A stretch of DNA of 64,000 nt from Clarkia xantiana subsp. parviflora (Eukaryota; Streptophyta; Magnoliopsida; Myrtales; Onagraceae), in assembly GCA_036873135.1 (NCBI GenBank), contig JAPTYO010000009.1, positions 42,176,756-42,240,755 of the forward strand, read 5' to 3'. Both the position numbers and the translations under genes were made by a program. The notes beneath the pieces were generated by a model. That model was not told the DNA's origin, did not search any database, and was given only the letters and a program-made list of their open reading frames with translations. Positions 44,565-56,482 of the stretch are shown one piece after another. The first letter of the stretch is position 1; every line of letters starts with the position of its first letter.

Positions 44565-46286
44565 TCAAGCATGGTGTTTCTTCAAGTGTTTGCCACTAAA
44601 AGAATGTTTTAACGTTCTGCCATCGAGGTCTTCCAACTTGTACGCATTTGGAGCTGGCATCCCCACGACCTTATAAGGTCCTTCCCATTTTGGTGACATC
44701 TTGTTGACTTGATCCAAAAGGGTGAACTCGTTGCGACGCCAAACCAGCTCCCCAACGAAGAACTGTCGGGATTTCACTCGCGGATTGTAGTACCTGGCCG
44801 TCGCCAAACTCATTCGAGCTTGGACTTCATCGGCTTCCCGCCTCTTCTCTTCGAGTAAGTCCAAGTCCAGACGTCTCATTTCATCGTTCGTCAGGGGCTC
44901 GTAATATCTCATCCGATGGGACGCCACAGCTACCTCCACAGGGGCGACAGCTTCCGTGCCATAAACGAGGCCAAACGGAGTCTCCCCCGTTGATCGTTTG
45001 GGTGTCGTTCTAACAGCCCAAAGCACATTTTCCAGTTCGTTCAGCCACTTGCCCTTCAAGGCATAGACCCTCTTCTTCAGGTCATCCATCACGATTTTGT
45101 TGGCTGACTCTACCTGGCCATTAGTCTGAGCATGGCGTACGGAGGCGGTCCGATGCTCAATGTTCAATTCCTCCAGATACTCCCTCACCTGAGAGCCGTT
45201 AAACGGTGGGCCATTGTCGCTGATCACCACCTTAGGAATTCCGTATCTGGACACGATGTGGGTTTGGAGGAACTTGACGATCTGGTTCCCCGTTGTTCTG
45301 GCCAATGCCTTCGCCTCTATCCATTTAGAAAAACAATCGATTGCTACAAGTAAATACTTACATTGTCCTTGTGCTTGTGGAAGAGGTCCCACCAAGTCGA
45401 TGCCCCACTGCGCGAAGGGCCAAGCGCTCTTGATGGATGTCAGATTAGCGGCCGGAGCCACGATACTCGGGGCGTACCTCTGGCACGCGTCGCAGGATCG
45501 GACCAACGCCGTTGCTTCCTTGTTCATCGTGGGCCAATAGTAGCCTAAGTTCAACACCTTCCTCATAATGGATCGGGCGCCTTCGTGACAAGCCGCGACC
45601 CCTTCATGCATTTCCTTCTGGATTCGACTGGTGTCGGGTTCTGCTACACACTTCAAATACGGAGTCGAGAACCAGCCCTTCTTGTATAACTGATTGTCCA
45701 GTATTACATAATTGGCCGCGATCCGATGTATCCTGTCCGCTGCCACTTGATCATCGGGGACTGCCCCCGTAGTCAGGTACGCGACTATCGGGGTCATCCA
45801 GGTTGGCTCTTCCTCTGATCTTGCTTCAATGGCGCACACCTGTGTTGGGTCGATGTTTAATAAGATCACCTTCTCCAAGAAGTGCACCTTCCGATTTTCT
45901 TCCAAGGGTGCCCCCAAGGCAAATTTGCTCAAGGCATCTGCCTCTATATTTTCCTCCCTTGGAATAGCCTCGATATCGAAACTTTTGAAGCTCTCTTTCA
46001 GGGCTTGTACATCTCGTAGATACTTTTTCATTATCGGACTCCTTGCTTCGTATCGCCCTTGAACCTGGTTCACGATTAACGTTGCGTCGCACTTTACTCT
46101 CAAGTGATTGATTCCAGTGCCTTTAGCAATTTTTAGGCCCGTGATAAGAGCTTCGTACTCCGCTTCGTTGTTTGTGGCCTTGAATGTTAAAGCCAAGGCG
46201 TATCAGAGCGGTTCACCTTCACCCGGTGGTATCAACAAAAAGCCCGCTCCTGATCCGTCCGAACTCGCGGAGCCATCCGTGTACAT
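44565..46286 (-). pseudogene. Retand copy 2 pol, part 3: second RNase H and integrase
   Basis: Same frame as the upstream parts. The archaeal-type second RNase H has MYTDGSASSDGSGAG (first Asp), NNEAEYEAL, CDATLIVNQV and NIEADALSKFA (all acidic residues present); a TGA near 46203 cuts it. Integrase: zinc HHCC region (HEGARS...CDACQRYA), catalytic WGIDLVGPL, VVISDNGPPF and NGQVESANK (D, D, E present), and a C-terminal MSPKWEGPYKVV chromatin-side domain, stop at 44565. The second RNase H marks the Tat lineage. Integrase would insert the cDNA in the nucleus. Confidence 0.92.
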
Positions 46287-48137
46287 CTACCAGGTATTTT
46301 CCTTGTTTGGCTGTTCTGATTGCTCTGCCCTCTCTGGTTGTTCTTCTATCGGGACCTCCATGGTTGCCCCCTCTACAGGGCCCACCTCTTCTAGATCGGG
46401 GGCTGTAGATTCTGCTATAAAATCCGCCAACGCCTGGCCCTTAATTGCCGTTCTTGGAGCAAAGTGTATGCGAAACTCACTAAGCTCTACTGCCCATTTC
46501 ACTAATCTTCCCGATGCATCCGGTCGGTTCAAAAAATGCTTCAAAGGCTGGTTCGTCAGCACAGTAATCTCGTGTGCATGGAAATAAGGCCTTAGCTTCC
46601 GAGCAGTAATAATCAACGCAAAGAGGTACTTCTCAACGGCGGGATAGTTTAATTCAGACTTGGCAAGCGCCTTGCTTACATAATAAACGGGGACTTGATT
46701 ACCCTCCACAATCTTTACTAACACAGAGCTAATGGCAAATTCAGAAACAGCCAAATAAAGGTAGAGCGGCTCGCCTGGAACCGGTTTCGCCAACGGCGGG
46801 AGGGTGCGAAGATGCTGCTTGATTGCTTGGAACGCCTCTTCACATTTGGCGGTCCATTCGAATTTCTTGTTGGCCCTCAGGACTTCAAAAAACGGCATTG
46901 ATCGGTCGCTAGCTTTGGATAAGAAGCGATTCATTGCAGCTAATCGGCCATTCAGCACTTGTACCTCCCGATGATTTATCGGGGACTGCATCTCCTCGAT
47001 TGCCCTCAGTTTCTCGGGATTCACCTCGATTTCTCTTTGGCTCACCATAAAGCCCAAAAGTTTTCCTGAGTGGACTCCGAAGGCGCATTTCGTCGGGTTT
47101 AAGCGAACTTGATGGAGCTTCACCCGCTCAAATGCCATGGTTAGGTTGTGCACATGATCCTCGGCTTGTCGGGACTTCACCAGCATATCATCCACATAAG
47201 CTTCCATGGTTTCTCCCAGCATATCTCCAAACAGTTTATTCACCATCCGTTGGTAGGTGGCCCCAGCATTGATCAACCCGAAAGGCATGACATCGTAGTG
47301 ATAGACGTCACTGTCTGCGTAGAACGCTGTATGGGGAGCGTCTTCCTTGGCCATCTTGATCTGGTTGTAGCCTGAATACGCATCCATGAAACTTAACAGC
47401 TCATGTCTCGACGTGGCATCCACCAGCTGGTCAATCCTCGGGAGTGGATAGCAGTCCTTTGGGCAAGCCTTGTTCAAGTCGCGGAAGTCCACACACATTC
47501 GCCATTTCCCGTTAGTTTTCTTCACCAGCACTGGGTTGGCAACCCAAGTTTGGAATCGGAGCTCCTTAATGAACCCAGCATCGAGCAACCTGCCCACCTC
47601 CTGCTGGATCGCGATCTTCTTGTCCGTGCCCATCGGGCGCCTTTTCTGTGTGATAGGCTTGATCGCGGGGTCTATCTTTAGCTCGTGTACGATCACATCG
47701 GGGCTGATTCCTGGCATATCGCTGGGGGACCAGGCAAACAGCTCCTTGAACTCCTTCAATAATTCAATTAATTTCTGGGCTGTCTCTTCAGTCAGGGCAG
47801 ACCCGATTTTCACCTTCCTCTGGGGTCCGTCGATCTCGACTTCTTTCAGATCTTCTACGGGGGCGGGACGCCCGAACTCTTCTCTGGGATCCGTGTCTGT
47901 CTGGAGGACAGTCATGGCCTCTCGCCTCCTCCTCCGGGTGGCATTAACATAGCATTTTCGGGAAGCCACCTGGTCGCCCTTGACCTCTCCGACTCCGTGA
48001 TCGGTCGGGAACTTCATCTTCTGGTGCACAGTCGAGGCAACCGCCATCAGGGGATTAATGGTGGTTCTCCCGATAATCGCGTTGTAGGTCCCCGCGGAAT
48101 CAACCACGGCAAATTCCACGTTCCTCATTTCTGATTT
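46287..48137 (-). pseudogene. Retand copy 2 pol, part 2: reverse transcriptase and RNase H
   Basis: After the end of protease (IIGRTTINP, VHQKMKFPTDHG), RT runs from about 47800: CVDFRDLNKACPKD, FMDAYSGYNQIKM, PFGLINAGATYQRM, then YVDD at 47187-47198. RNase H follows with FEWTAKCEEAFQ, YLYLAVSEFAISSVLV, PVYYVSKAL and PLKHFLNRPDASGR. The part is open except for the TAG codons that bound it (48138-48140 and 46287-46289). All key RT residues are present. Confidence 0.93.
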
Positions 48138-50171
48138 CTACCCGCTACCAAACTCCACTGGTAAGGTGATTACTCCTAGCGGATAAGAGGTTGAGCCAGA
48201 GAACCCGACCATCGGGAAGTTTGCCTCCTTCAGATCTTTCTTTGTTTTCCCCATAGCCTCCAGCGCGTCCATGAATAGAATGTCGGAGGAGCTCCCTCCG
48301 TCGATTAGAATTCTCTTCATCTCAAACCCATCTACATCCAAGGTTACCACCAAGGCATCGTCGTGCGGAGTCTCCACGCCTATGAGGTCTTCCGACGAGA
48401 AGGAGATTACCATCTCTTCTTTCAAGGTCCAGGATCGGGACCTCTTACCTAGCACCACCGCCGTAGGGATTCTAGAGGCATAGACCTCTCGGGCGGATGA
48501 GGTATCACCTCCAGGAGCAAACCCTCCATGAATCACATTGATAGTGCCCCGTCTCTCCTTGCGAGCACCGGATGATTCTGGATCGGTTCTCTTCTTCTTT
48601 GGGGACCGATCGCGGGATCGAGAGCGGGACCGCGATCGGGACCGAGAGCGGGATCGACACCGCTTATCCCCGACAAATTCTTTGAGCTTCCCCTTCTGGA
48701 TCAGCTTTTCGATCTCCTTCTTTAGTTCCCGACAGTGATTGGTGTCGTGACCATTTTCGCGATGAAATCGGCAGTAGCGATCCGTGCGAGATCCCAAGAA
48801 TTCTCCATCCTTCTTTGGGGGGTACCGAGAGATACCCTGTCGTTCCATGACCGTCAGTACTTCCGCCATGGAGCAGTTGAGAGGAATGTCAAGATCCTCC
48901 CGCTTATCCTTCCTTGAAGAACGCCTATCGTCCCTCCGATCCGGACGACCTCGATTCCTGCTACTGTCGGGTTTACCCTTTGACTTACGATCGTCAAAAG
49001 GTTTAACCGACTGCTTCCCTTTGTTAGACTTTGGGGGCTCCAGTTCTCCCGCGGCTATCTTCGATTCCTGGACATCGATCTGCCGTTTTACCCTCTTCTG
49101 TAATGCCTCCATATTCCACACAGCTTTCTCAGCCACGCTGTGCATTAGGTCGGAACCATAGGGGGCTGTCAGGTTCCGAATGAAGGTACGGATAGTTTCG
49201 CCCTCCGAGATTTCCTCGTCTATCTCTGCTACGCTGGCCGTGTACCGCTGGTAATAGTGCGCCAGTGATTCGTCGGGCCTTTGCACCACCTGGGTCAGGG
49301 ACCTCACGCTCTTCAATAAACGCCTCCGACCCTGGTACTGCTGAATAAATCGGTCATGCATATCTGCCCAGCAAGTGATGCAGCCTGGGGGCAGACTGAA
49401 GAACCAGGTCAGGGCTCTTTCTCCAAGTGTGTTCGGGAACAGCGTACACACTATGTCCTCGCTCGGGGCTCTTCCCAGACATGCCATGAGGTGCTTCTGG
49501 ACATGGCGAACTGGATCTCCTTCGCCATCGTACTCCTTTATCGTGGGGATGCCTAGCCCAGGCGGGGCTAGGGTGTCAATGAGTCGAGGAACGAAGGGAT
49601 GAGTGGATCGATCCCTTAGCTCCGACACCAACGGCTTCTGTTCTCCCATGCAGATGTTCACGATCTTTACCACCTGGTCGGGAGTGATTGGACCATTCAG
49701 GGGAATGGTCCTGTGCTTTACTGGTCCTGGCCCATCAACCACGAACCTCTCTGGCTGACCGGTTGCCCTACCTCTGTCCTGGCCTCGGGGCGGGGCTTCC
49801 TGTGCGTTCCGACCCTCTGTTGGCGGGGCCACTTCTTCCAACGGGGGCATCTCCTCCTGCCTCCTCGCAGCCTCTCTCCGATCCAAGAGAGCCTCTACGA
49901 CCGCTAGAAACATGGGCATGGCTTCCGCCACGGCCCTTGTCAAGTCTGTAGTTGGGGGAGCCTCCTGCCCCCTAGCGCCCTGGTGCTGAGGAGCAATATC
50001 TTCGGGATCTCCATTATGCCCCCCTGTCTGAGAGAGCTCAGCCGGGGGATGGTTCTGGTTTTCCTCTTGTTCCGGTACTGAATCCAGATTTGTTGCAGCG
50101 GGGTGACGGGAACCACCGGATTGTCCCTGTCTTCTGTACTTGCCAGCCGCCATCGATCGAGTAGAAGGCAT
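48138..50171 (-). pseudogene. Retand copy 2 Gag and protease
   Basis: Start at the ATG at 50171 (MPSTRSMAAGK), because frames upstream would read the PBS and LTR. Gag core with GERALTWFFSLPPGC, HDRFIQQYQGRRRLLKS and DESLAHYYQRYTASVAEI. The zinc-type motif YCRFHRENGHDTNHC lies at about 48732-48776, then an RS-dipeptide run (about 48605-48660) and protease with ILIDGGSSSDILF (about 48270-48310). Ends at TAG 48138-48140; copy 1 has Trp (WKSE) at this place, so it is a point nonsense mutation in a continuous gag-pol frame. Confidence 0.93.
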
Positions 50172-50190
50172 ATCAGCTTTTTGTTTGTTT

Positions 50191-50207
50191 CCCACAGACG
50201 GCGCCAA
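50191..50207 (-). other. Primer-binding site, Retand copy 2
   Basis: TTGGCGCCGTCTGTGGG on the minus strand directly after the LTR end CCAACA. First 9-10 bases fit the 3' end of a ..GGCGCCA tRNA (tRNA-Asp-like) as in many plant Ty3 elements. Confidence 0.8.
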
Positions 50208-50904
50208 TGTTGGATCACGGTGGAACTCCGGTACGGACTTTGACGGCAATCCTAGCTCCTTTGCTCCACGCAATCCTGCAAGAGGGGATAGACCGGGCGG
50301 TGACCCAGAATCCCTCTCCGATGCTTAAATGAGTATCTCGTATGACTGGCAAGCAGTAATCTCAAAGTGTATTCAATTCAACGTAAGTGATCTGAGGTGA
50401 CCTCTTGCCCTTTTATAGGCGAAGTGATGCCTCAGGTAGCTGGTGAACCGTTAGGGGTGGTTAGCCCGTATCCCGCATATCTCGGATGTGATTTCGCGTA
50501 TCTCAGCCATGCCCCGCGTATCTCGGCCACGCTCCGTGTATCTTAACCACGTTCCGCGTATCTCGGCCACGCCCCGCATATCTTGGCCTTATCCTCTAAT
50601 AATCGAGTCCCGACTCCCGTCGGGGACTCCAGAGTTATCTCATTGTGTCACCGCTCGGGGCCCCTCGTCATCGTGACAGGGCCAATCATTCTCAGGGATT
50701 CATTATCGGGGCCTACTTAAAGGCTTCTCATCGGGAGCTTCCAGCTCCACTGTCGGGACCGACTCTGTCGGGACCTTGCCTTATCGGGACTCCCTTCGTC
50801 GGGACCCTTCTCCTAGGTTATCTTGACCTTCATTTTAGGCCTGGTGGGCCTGTTTGCCGTTTCCTCCCCGTTAAAGGGCCTGACGGCTGTAATCGAACCC
50901 ATCA
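50208..50904 (-). repeat. 5' LTR of Retand copy 2 (697 bp)
   Basis: Plus-strand ends TGTTGGATCACGG and AACCCATCA. TATA box on the minus strand at 50411-50418 (tataaaag). About 14 differences from the 3' LTR. Confidence 0.93.
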
Positions 50905-52475
50905 GTCCTGACGTCCAAAACGAGGTACCAATGCACGAGTTTGAACAAAGGACGGAAAGGAACGAAGAATTCCCATACGGGATACCAGCTGACGGAGTGC
51001 AACAGCAAGCAAGAAGCGCAAGCAACCTGCCACCAGTCACACCTGCCATGATGGCCGCACTGGAAGAGCTCATCGCATTCAAGGAGACTCTAAACAACCA
51101 GGGATTCATGGTACCCCCGCCACCACCTCCGCCAGCTAGCGAGCATGCTGCACCTACGAGGGAGATGTCGCATGATGTCTACCATCAAGAGCCGCAGCAT
51201 CAAGAAGGCGAAGGATATTCTGAATGTACCTACCAGTACCGGCAGGCATGGAAGGAAGCAACACATTCATACACTCCAAGTGTTTGTGTGAAGCAGCAGC
51301 GGCAAGAATTAAGATGGAAGCAACCCCCTGTGAACATCTCACAGCGGCCACACGAGGAAGGCAACATCAAGGAAGAAAGCTGTGTTTATACATACAATGA
51401 AGGGTGGAGGAAGCCCACATGCAACAGTGACATCCCAGTCACGGGACTTATGGCTAAAGCCTTGGAAGAGATGATCGAGAAGAAAATGAAGCAGTCAAAG
51501 ATGAAGGGAATGCATGCCCTTGAAGAGAATGCATCACATCCGTTCTCCGACGAGCTAGTGCACAGCAGCGTCCCAGACGCTCACATTTGTAGTGGTGAGC
51601 ACCCTAAGAGCATACAACGACATCATAGGAAGAACGACAATCAACCCGCACGACATCATGCCGTCCACTGTTCACCAAAAGATGAAGTTCCTAACTCCTC
51701 ATAGGATCGGCGAGTCCGCACGGAAGTGCTACGTCAACGCTCTAAAGAAGATGAAGCAAGTGTCCATTTCCATGATAGAAGTTGGTGTGAAAAGAAAGCT
51801 GTTCGCTTCAAATGATGATGATGAAGGAAAAAAAAAAAGGAGTTAACACCAAGAGCTGGACTCGAAAGGATGCTCTTCCCAACAAGACGAAGCGTCCTAG
51901 ATGTCCGACAAGGAAAAGAAGAGTCCATTACAGCTTACTTCAGGAGGTTCGCCCAAAATGCAACCGCACTAAGGGCAACCAAAAAAGAAGTCATCACTGC
52001 GTTTTATTTGAACATGAACGCGCCAACATTTTTGCTGTTCGGAAGAATCCATGGATGGCGTACAACCAAAACGATGGCATGCCTGAAAGATAAGCTGGAA
52101 ACTGCAATCTCTTGTGAACACGAGCTGGGATGGGGTACACCTCTCAGCTCGAATCAGGAAGCTCAGACTTCAAGAAAACCAGGAAGCTCAAGCGTCGAAT
52201 ACGCCGATATCTTAACTCCCTTAAACACGGAGGTTCAAGAGATATATATTAAGCTCCTGGAAAACAAGCTTCCGGGTCCACTCGAGCCGATGACCGCCTT
52301 CTTAGGTAGAAACGTCAAAGATTTGTGCCGATACCAACAAACATGGGGGAACCACACTAACAACTGCTTAACTTCGAGAATGGACATCGAAGAGTTCATT
52401 GCACATGGAGCTTTGGGAAGCTATATTGCAAGTGACGATGCTTGTCCGCCACCAAGACATCTCAAAGGGAGATAG
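50905..52475 (+). pseudogene. Gag of element B copy 2, main part, chimeric
   Basis: Continues the piece at 39555-39698. 50905-51704 reads DVQNEVPMHEFEQR, PAMMAALEELIAFKE, a polyproline and a Gln/His-rich part. A frame overlapping its end (51592-51846) matches the protease end of the Retand elements (DIIGRTTINP, VHQKMKF, KCYVNA). Then 51870-52475 has the Gag core (LDVRQGKEESITAYFRRFAQ, NMNAP) and a zinc-type motif LCRYQQTWGNHTNNC. So a protease-derived segment lies upstream of the Gag core, an order not normal for Ty3 elements. Frameshifts break it. No RT follows. Confidence 0.72.
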
Positions 52476-54066
52476 GCTATCTACTATTTATCTATCTTTA
52501 CATCTCTGTCAAAATGTCTATTCTAGCTGAGAACTTAAGTGTTGTTTACGCTTCTGTACTTATAAATATTTCGGAAAGAGCGATCAGTAGACGCCTTCCT
52601 GCAAGTGATTGTAAGCATAACACAATTCTAATGAAGATTATTCTACTCTCGTAGGTACATCTCTATAATACGCATTTTACTTCGGATTAACACCAAGTAA
52701 CAAACAACGAGCATATTACTCATATCAACAACTCAAGTCATTATCTTATGCAACTTATATTATGCGGCATCAAGAAGATTATTATCAACAATACAAGCTA
52801 AACACTATATGTAACGAGGAACTTATGGCATACAACACCAACATATCTATTATCTACACCAACATGGAGTTTATTTCTCCATCTATAACGGCGTCTATCT
52901 CAAGAAGATGTCGGCAACACAAAGCCATTGCGCTATGTACACAATCAGCTTACATAACGCAACAACAACTTGCACATTATCAACAACAAGGGACTTATAA
53001 AGGTTCTCTATTCAAAAGGCGTTCACTCAGGAACAACTTCAACAACATACAATGCCTTGGATAAAAACCAAGACTTATTCTAAAAAGTGACATGCTGCGA
53101 CATCCTCCTTGCAAGGGAAAACCTCATGTTCACATCTATCAAAGTAGCATTCTGCGACATCCTCCTTGCAAGGGCAAACCCCATGCTTACTTCTAAAAAA
53201 TGGCATGCTGTGAAATCTTCTTAGAGGCAAATCCTCATGTTCAAAGTCATTCCCTGCATACAAACCAGGATACGACACTTAGGTGGGACTGATCACCCCA
53301 TCGTGGCGGAAGTCCTCTTGTTAGACGACAACCCCACACATCTACAAATTATGTACATCCCTCTTAAGGGTCCATACGCCATGAAGATACATTCCTTGAT
53401 AGGATAGCTTCATGTACACTCAAAATATACATATCCTCTTTAGGATGCATACATAATGAAGACCTAATACCTTAAGTTAGCAGGCTTCATTCAAAAACTC
53501 TAGCAGGAGCGCACCCTGTTTGAAAGACTCACAAAACTTACAAGTCGAGTCTTGTACAACGTCGCCTTAGAGTGGAACTAAGAGACGGTATAAACTTAAG
53601 TCTTGCTTCGTCAAGACGACACTGCTACATGTCAAGTGCCCGTGCCAACTGCCAACTGCCAAGGGCCAGTGCCGAGTACATTACTATCTACAATGCTACA
53701 AGTACCAAGTGTACATACCATGCCATGCCTTGGAAATTTTTTCAAGAGGGGCGCTAATAACACCCTGCAAGGCGCAAGTCTCAACATTGGATGTTTTATC
53801 CATTATAAAAGGAGATCAATCCTATTATGCAAGACCAATACATACGGACAATGAAGATAACTCAAGGTACGAAATATTACTAGCAAGTTATCACGTATTT
53901 ATTATTATTGAAAACATGTCCAAGTGACGAAATACCATGCAAGAAAATGCATAAACGAAGGTTGGGACAAAAGCCTCAACATAACATCAACCCATTCACA
54001 AAGGGTTCAACAAACTGGAAGCAAACAACGTGATATCATCCAAGAGATGACACTATCTCCAAAAGA
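52476..54066. other. Non-coding region between convergent gag and aORF of element B copy 2
   Basis: No pol motif on either strand. Three imperfect tandem units of about 55-60 bp at 53090-53250 ('ctgcgacatcctccttgcaagg' type). A sequence close to the Retand repeat core, in reverse (gtcgccttagagtgg), lies at 53560-53575. Aligns in reverse with 9911-12475. Confidence 0.68.
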
Positions 54067-56482
54067 CTAAGACAACATGTCCATGAAGTCAACACGAAGT
54101 TCAATATCATCATTACCATATCCAAATATCACGGAGAGAGAAGCCGCTAAAGCTTCCTTACGTTGTAAATCCGCGACATGGTTAGAAGTAAAGGAAGAAT
54201 AAGGACCTAACTTGTCGAACGGAAAGCCAGGGGCAAGCATGCGTACTCTACCAATATAATATTTGGCAAAATCATCACTCAGAGAAGTGAACTTCGCCTT
54301 AGCAGCAGCAAGGACGGCAACAGTATGCGCAACAGTGCTGGGATACTCGGCAAGTCCCTTCTCAACTCCCGCCTTATGCGCTTCCTCACGTATAGAAGCA
54401 AGCGCGACATCATGGGCGCTACTACTCTCTGCAATTTGCTGCTTGATAGCAGCAATATCAGCCTCAAGTTGCTCAACATGGGTGACGAGTAGCAATGCGC
54501 GTATCAAAATCAGCAACCTTGGAGTTCAAGTTTTGCACCTCCTCCTCGGACTGTGCAAGCTCGCTAGTAACTGCATTGCTCTTCTTGACAGCAGGCCTCT
54601 TCCCGCGCAAAAGCTCCAGCACAAAGGATGACATGTTCACCATCCACGAAATAGCCCAAGTACAACAAACCAAACAACAAGAGGATCAATGCAAGGCATA
54701 TGCTTACCGCATGCGAACATAGAAGTTAAAACAATGCTTACCGATGCAAATTCAGCCAAGCTACTCTGAACATATGCTTGTGCTTCCTCGTCAGTAGATG
54801 GCTTAACGTCATGATCGCCAGGAGGAACGCACCTTTGAAGCACTCGCACCCCGACTTCCGGTGTGCTAAGCTTGGAATCCTTCATAAAGTGAAGACCGCC
54901 AGTGGAGAAAGGTAACCAATCTTCTCCAGATACATCTATCCGGTCATATAGGATCAAGTCATCACGCTATAATCAAAAAAAAAAAAAGTCATCACGCTTG
55001 ATGCCTGGAAGCGCTGCAATAAAGCCAACATAAAACAAAGAAGATGTTAGCAAAAAATACTAAGTAAAAGAAACACATACCTCGACGGGAAGAACGCTCC
55101 TCCTCGGGCCGGTCCCTCGACCGGGGGGCAGAAGGCGCCACCGTGCGACTCTCGACTCTCTTCTCTATATCACAAGAAAGATTTTGAACAGTCGCACTCA
55201 GTTTGGAGCGCTTGGGATTACTCGAGGGACTCGCCCCTATAGCGGACCTCTTGGGAAGAGCGCTAGCGACGGGTGCGGCAACAACGCGTTCAGTCACGTG
55301 TACAGAGTGACCTAAAAATTAAAGCAACATGAAGACAACAAAACTTGGAAAATTAACAAGTCCAAAGAGGATGCAAGAAGGTGCCTTACTTGTAGTTCCC
55401 CTACCGCGACCATGTCCGGAAGCTCCAGGAATAGCGGGGGCAGTAGTGCGAGCATGCCGTCTGACAGGCAGGTTACCGCGTACATCACCTGTCTGCAAGG
55501 ACGAACTTTTTCCATCAGTTCGACCTACATTGCAACACGATACATGTTATAAATATTATCAACATACCAAATCGTCAGAAGAAAGTATGTAAATCCCGGC
55601 ATCAATCAACTCTTGCTCTGAAGCGCGTAGTAGACAACGGAAGCTGCACTCTTGCTAACATTGATAAATAACCTTCACAGTCTCCTTGTCATCCAAAGAA
55701 AGCTCGGAGAAGATAGGAGCATGATCAGCCCTCTCGACTTTCTCAACTTCCCAATTTGTGCCGACATCGCACACGAAGAAATAATGATGTCGCCAATGAG
55801 GACCAGAGCGATCAGCCGGAGTAGCTAGTAGCTGTCTATAATCCCACTCGGTGTCCCCAAGCCCAAGTCACTTGAAACCCTTGTCTTGGAAGTTGGGCCA
55901 ACGCATCTTCATACCGCATAGTTCCGTCATGTCCGGACACAACATCTGATAGAAACAGCGTAAAAGGGTAGTGGAGTAGTGCCAAGACTGCCTATGAAAT
56001 AGCACCCAGAAGCAACTCCATACTCGAAAGCAGGCGGGAGAAAGAGCCAAGGGCGAGATTCGATAGTAGCGACAAAGGTCTATCAAATCGGGACAATAAG
56101 GAAAGCGCAAGCCTTCCCTAATCTGTGAAGTATAAACTGCGGTCAAGTCGTCGGGAGGTACGGTGACTCACCCCTGTTTGACACCGGGTAACACGTCGTA
56201 AGGCAGTGTACCTTCCAGCACCGGATCAAGTCCGCAACAAGATGCATATAAGTCGAACATAGCTTCATCAATCTGGTTGGTGAAGTAACTAACACCTGTC
56301 TCCTTAACCTTTATGACTTCGGGGAAAACGGGAGGTTTTACGATGACTTCGGCCTCCACACCCGTTATAGCATCCAATGGCTCGACAACGTCGACATCCG
56401 GCTCAACTATGTCGACATCCAACTCATCATCGATATCCGAACATAGTGTCACTCTCGGAATGGGGATAGAAGACTTACTCAT
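54067..56482 (-). pseudogene. Antisense gene (aORF) of element B copy 2
   Basis: Starts MSKSSIPIPRVTLCSDIDDE at 56482, with an acidic stretch and a TGA at 56168. It then continues with REGLRFPYCPDLIDLCRYY and RVWSCFWVLFHRQSWHYS (56110-55980), which aligns with GIRFPFCGNLVEMCQHY and RLWNAFQVLCFRQKWVYS of the Retand copy 2 gene. HWRHHYFFVCDVG follows (about 55780), then intron-like gaps (gtatgt..tgtag near 55530-55565), a Ser/Pro/Arg block (55100-55280) and a coiled coil (54640-54080), with stop at 54067. Same domain order as the Retand gene; exons inferred. Broken by at least two stops. Function unknown. Confidence 0.68.

Larger units (their letters stand above)
39699..50904 (-). mobile_element. 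Retand-like Ty3/Gypsy element, copy 2, complete (11.2 kb)
   Basis: Minus-strand element with 5' LTR 50208-50904 and 3' LTR 39699-40395, PBS, a single gag-pol frame, a tandem-repeat array and a convergent antisense gene on the plus strand. Target-site duplication gtccc (39694-39698) / gtcct (50905-50909), one mismatch. The two 697-bp LTRs differ at about 14 positions by eye (98%) with no indels. The second RNase H, the antisense gene and the 3' tandem repeat place it in the Tat lineage, nearest Retand. Three stop codons in gag-pol make it non-functional as it stands. Confidence 0.93.

Noticed and set aside
48538..48738. Plus-strand frame rich in RDRERD dipeptides
   Set aside because: It is the shadow of the RS run of Gag on the other strand.
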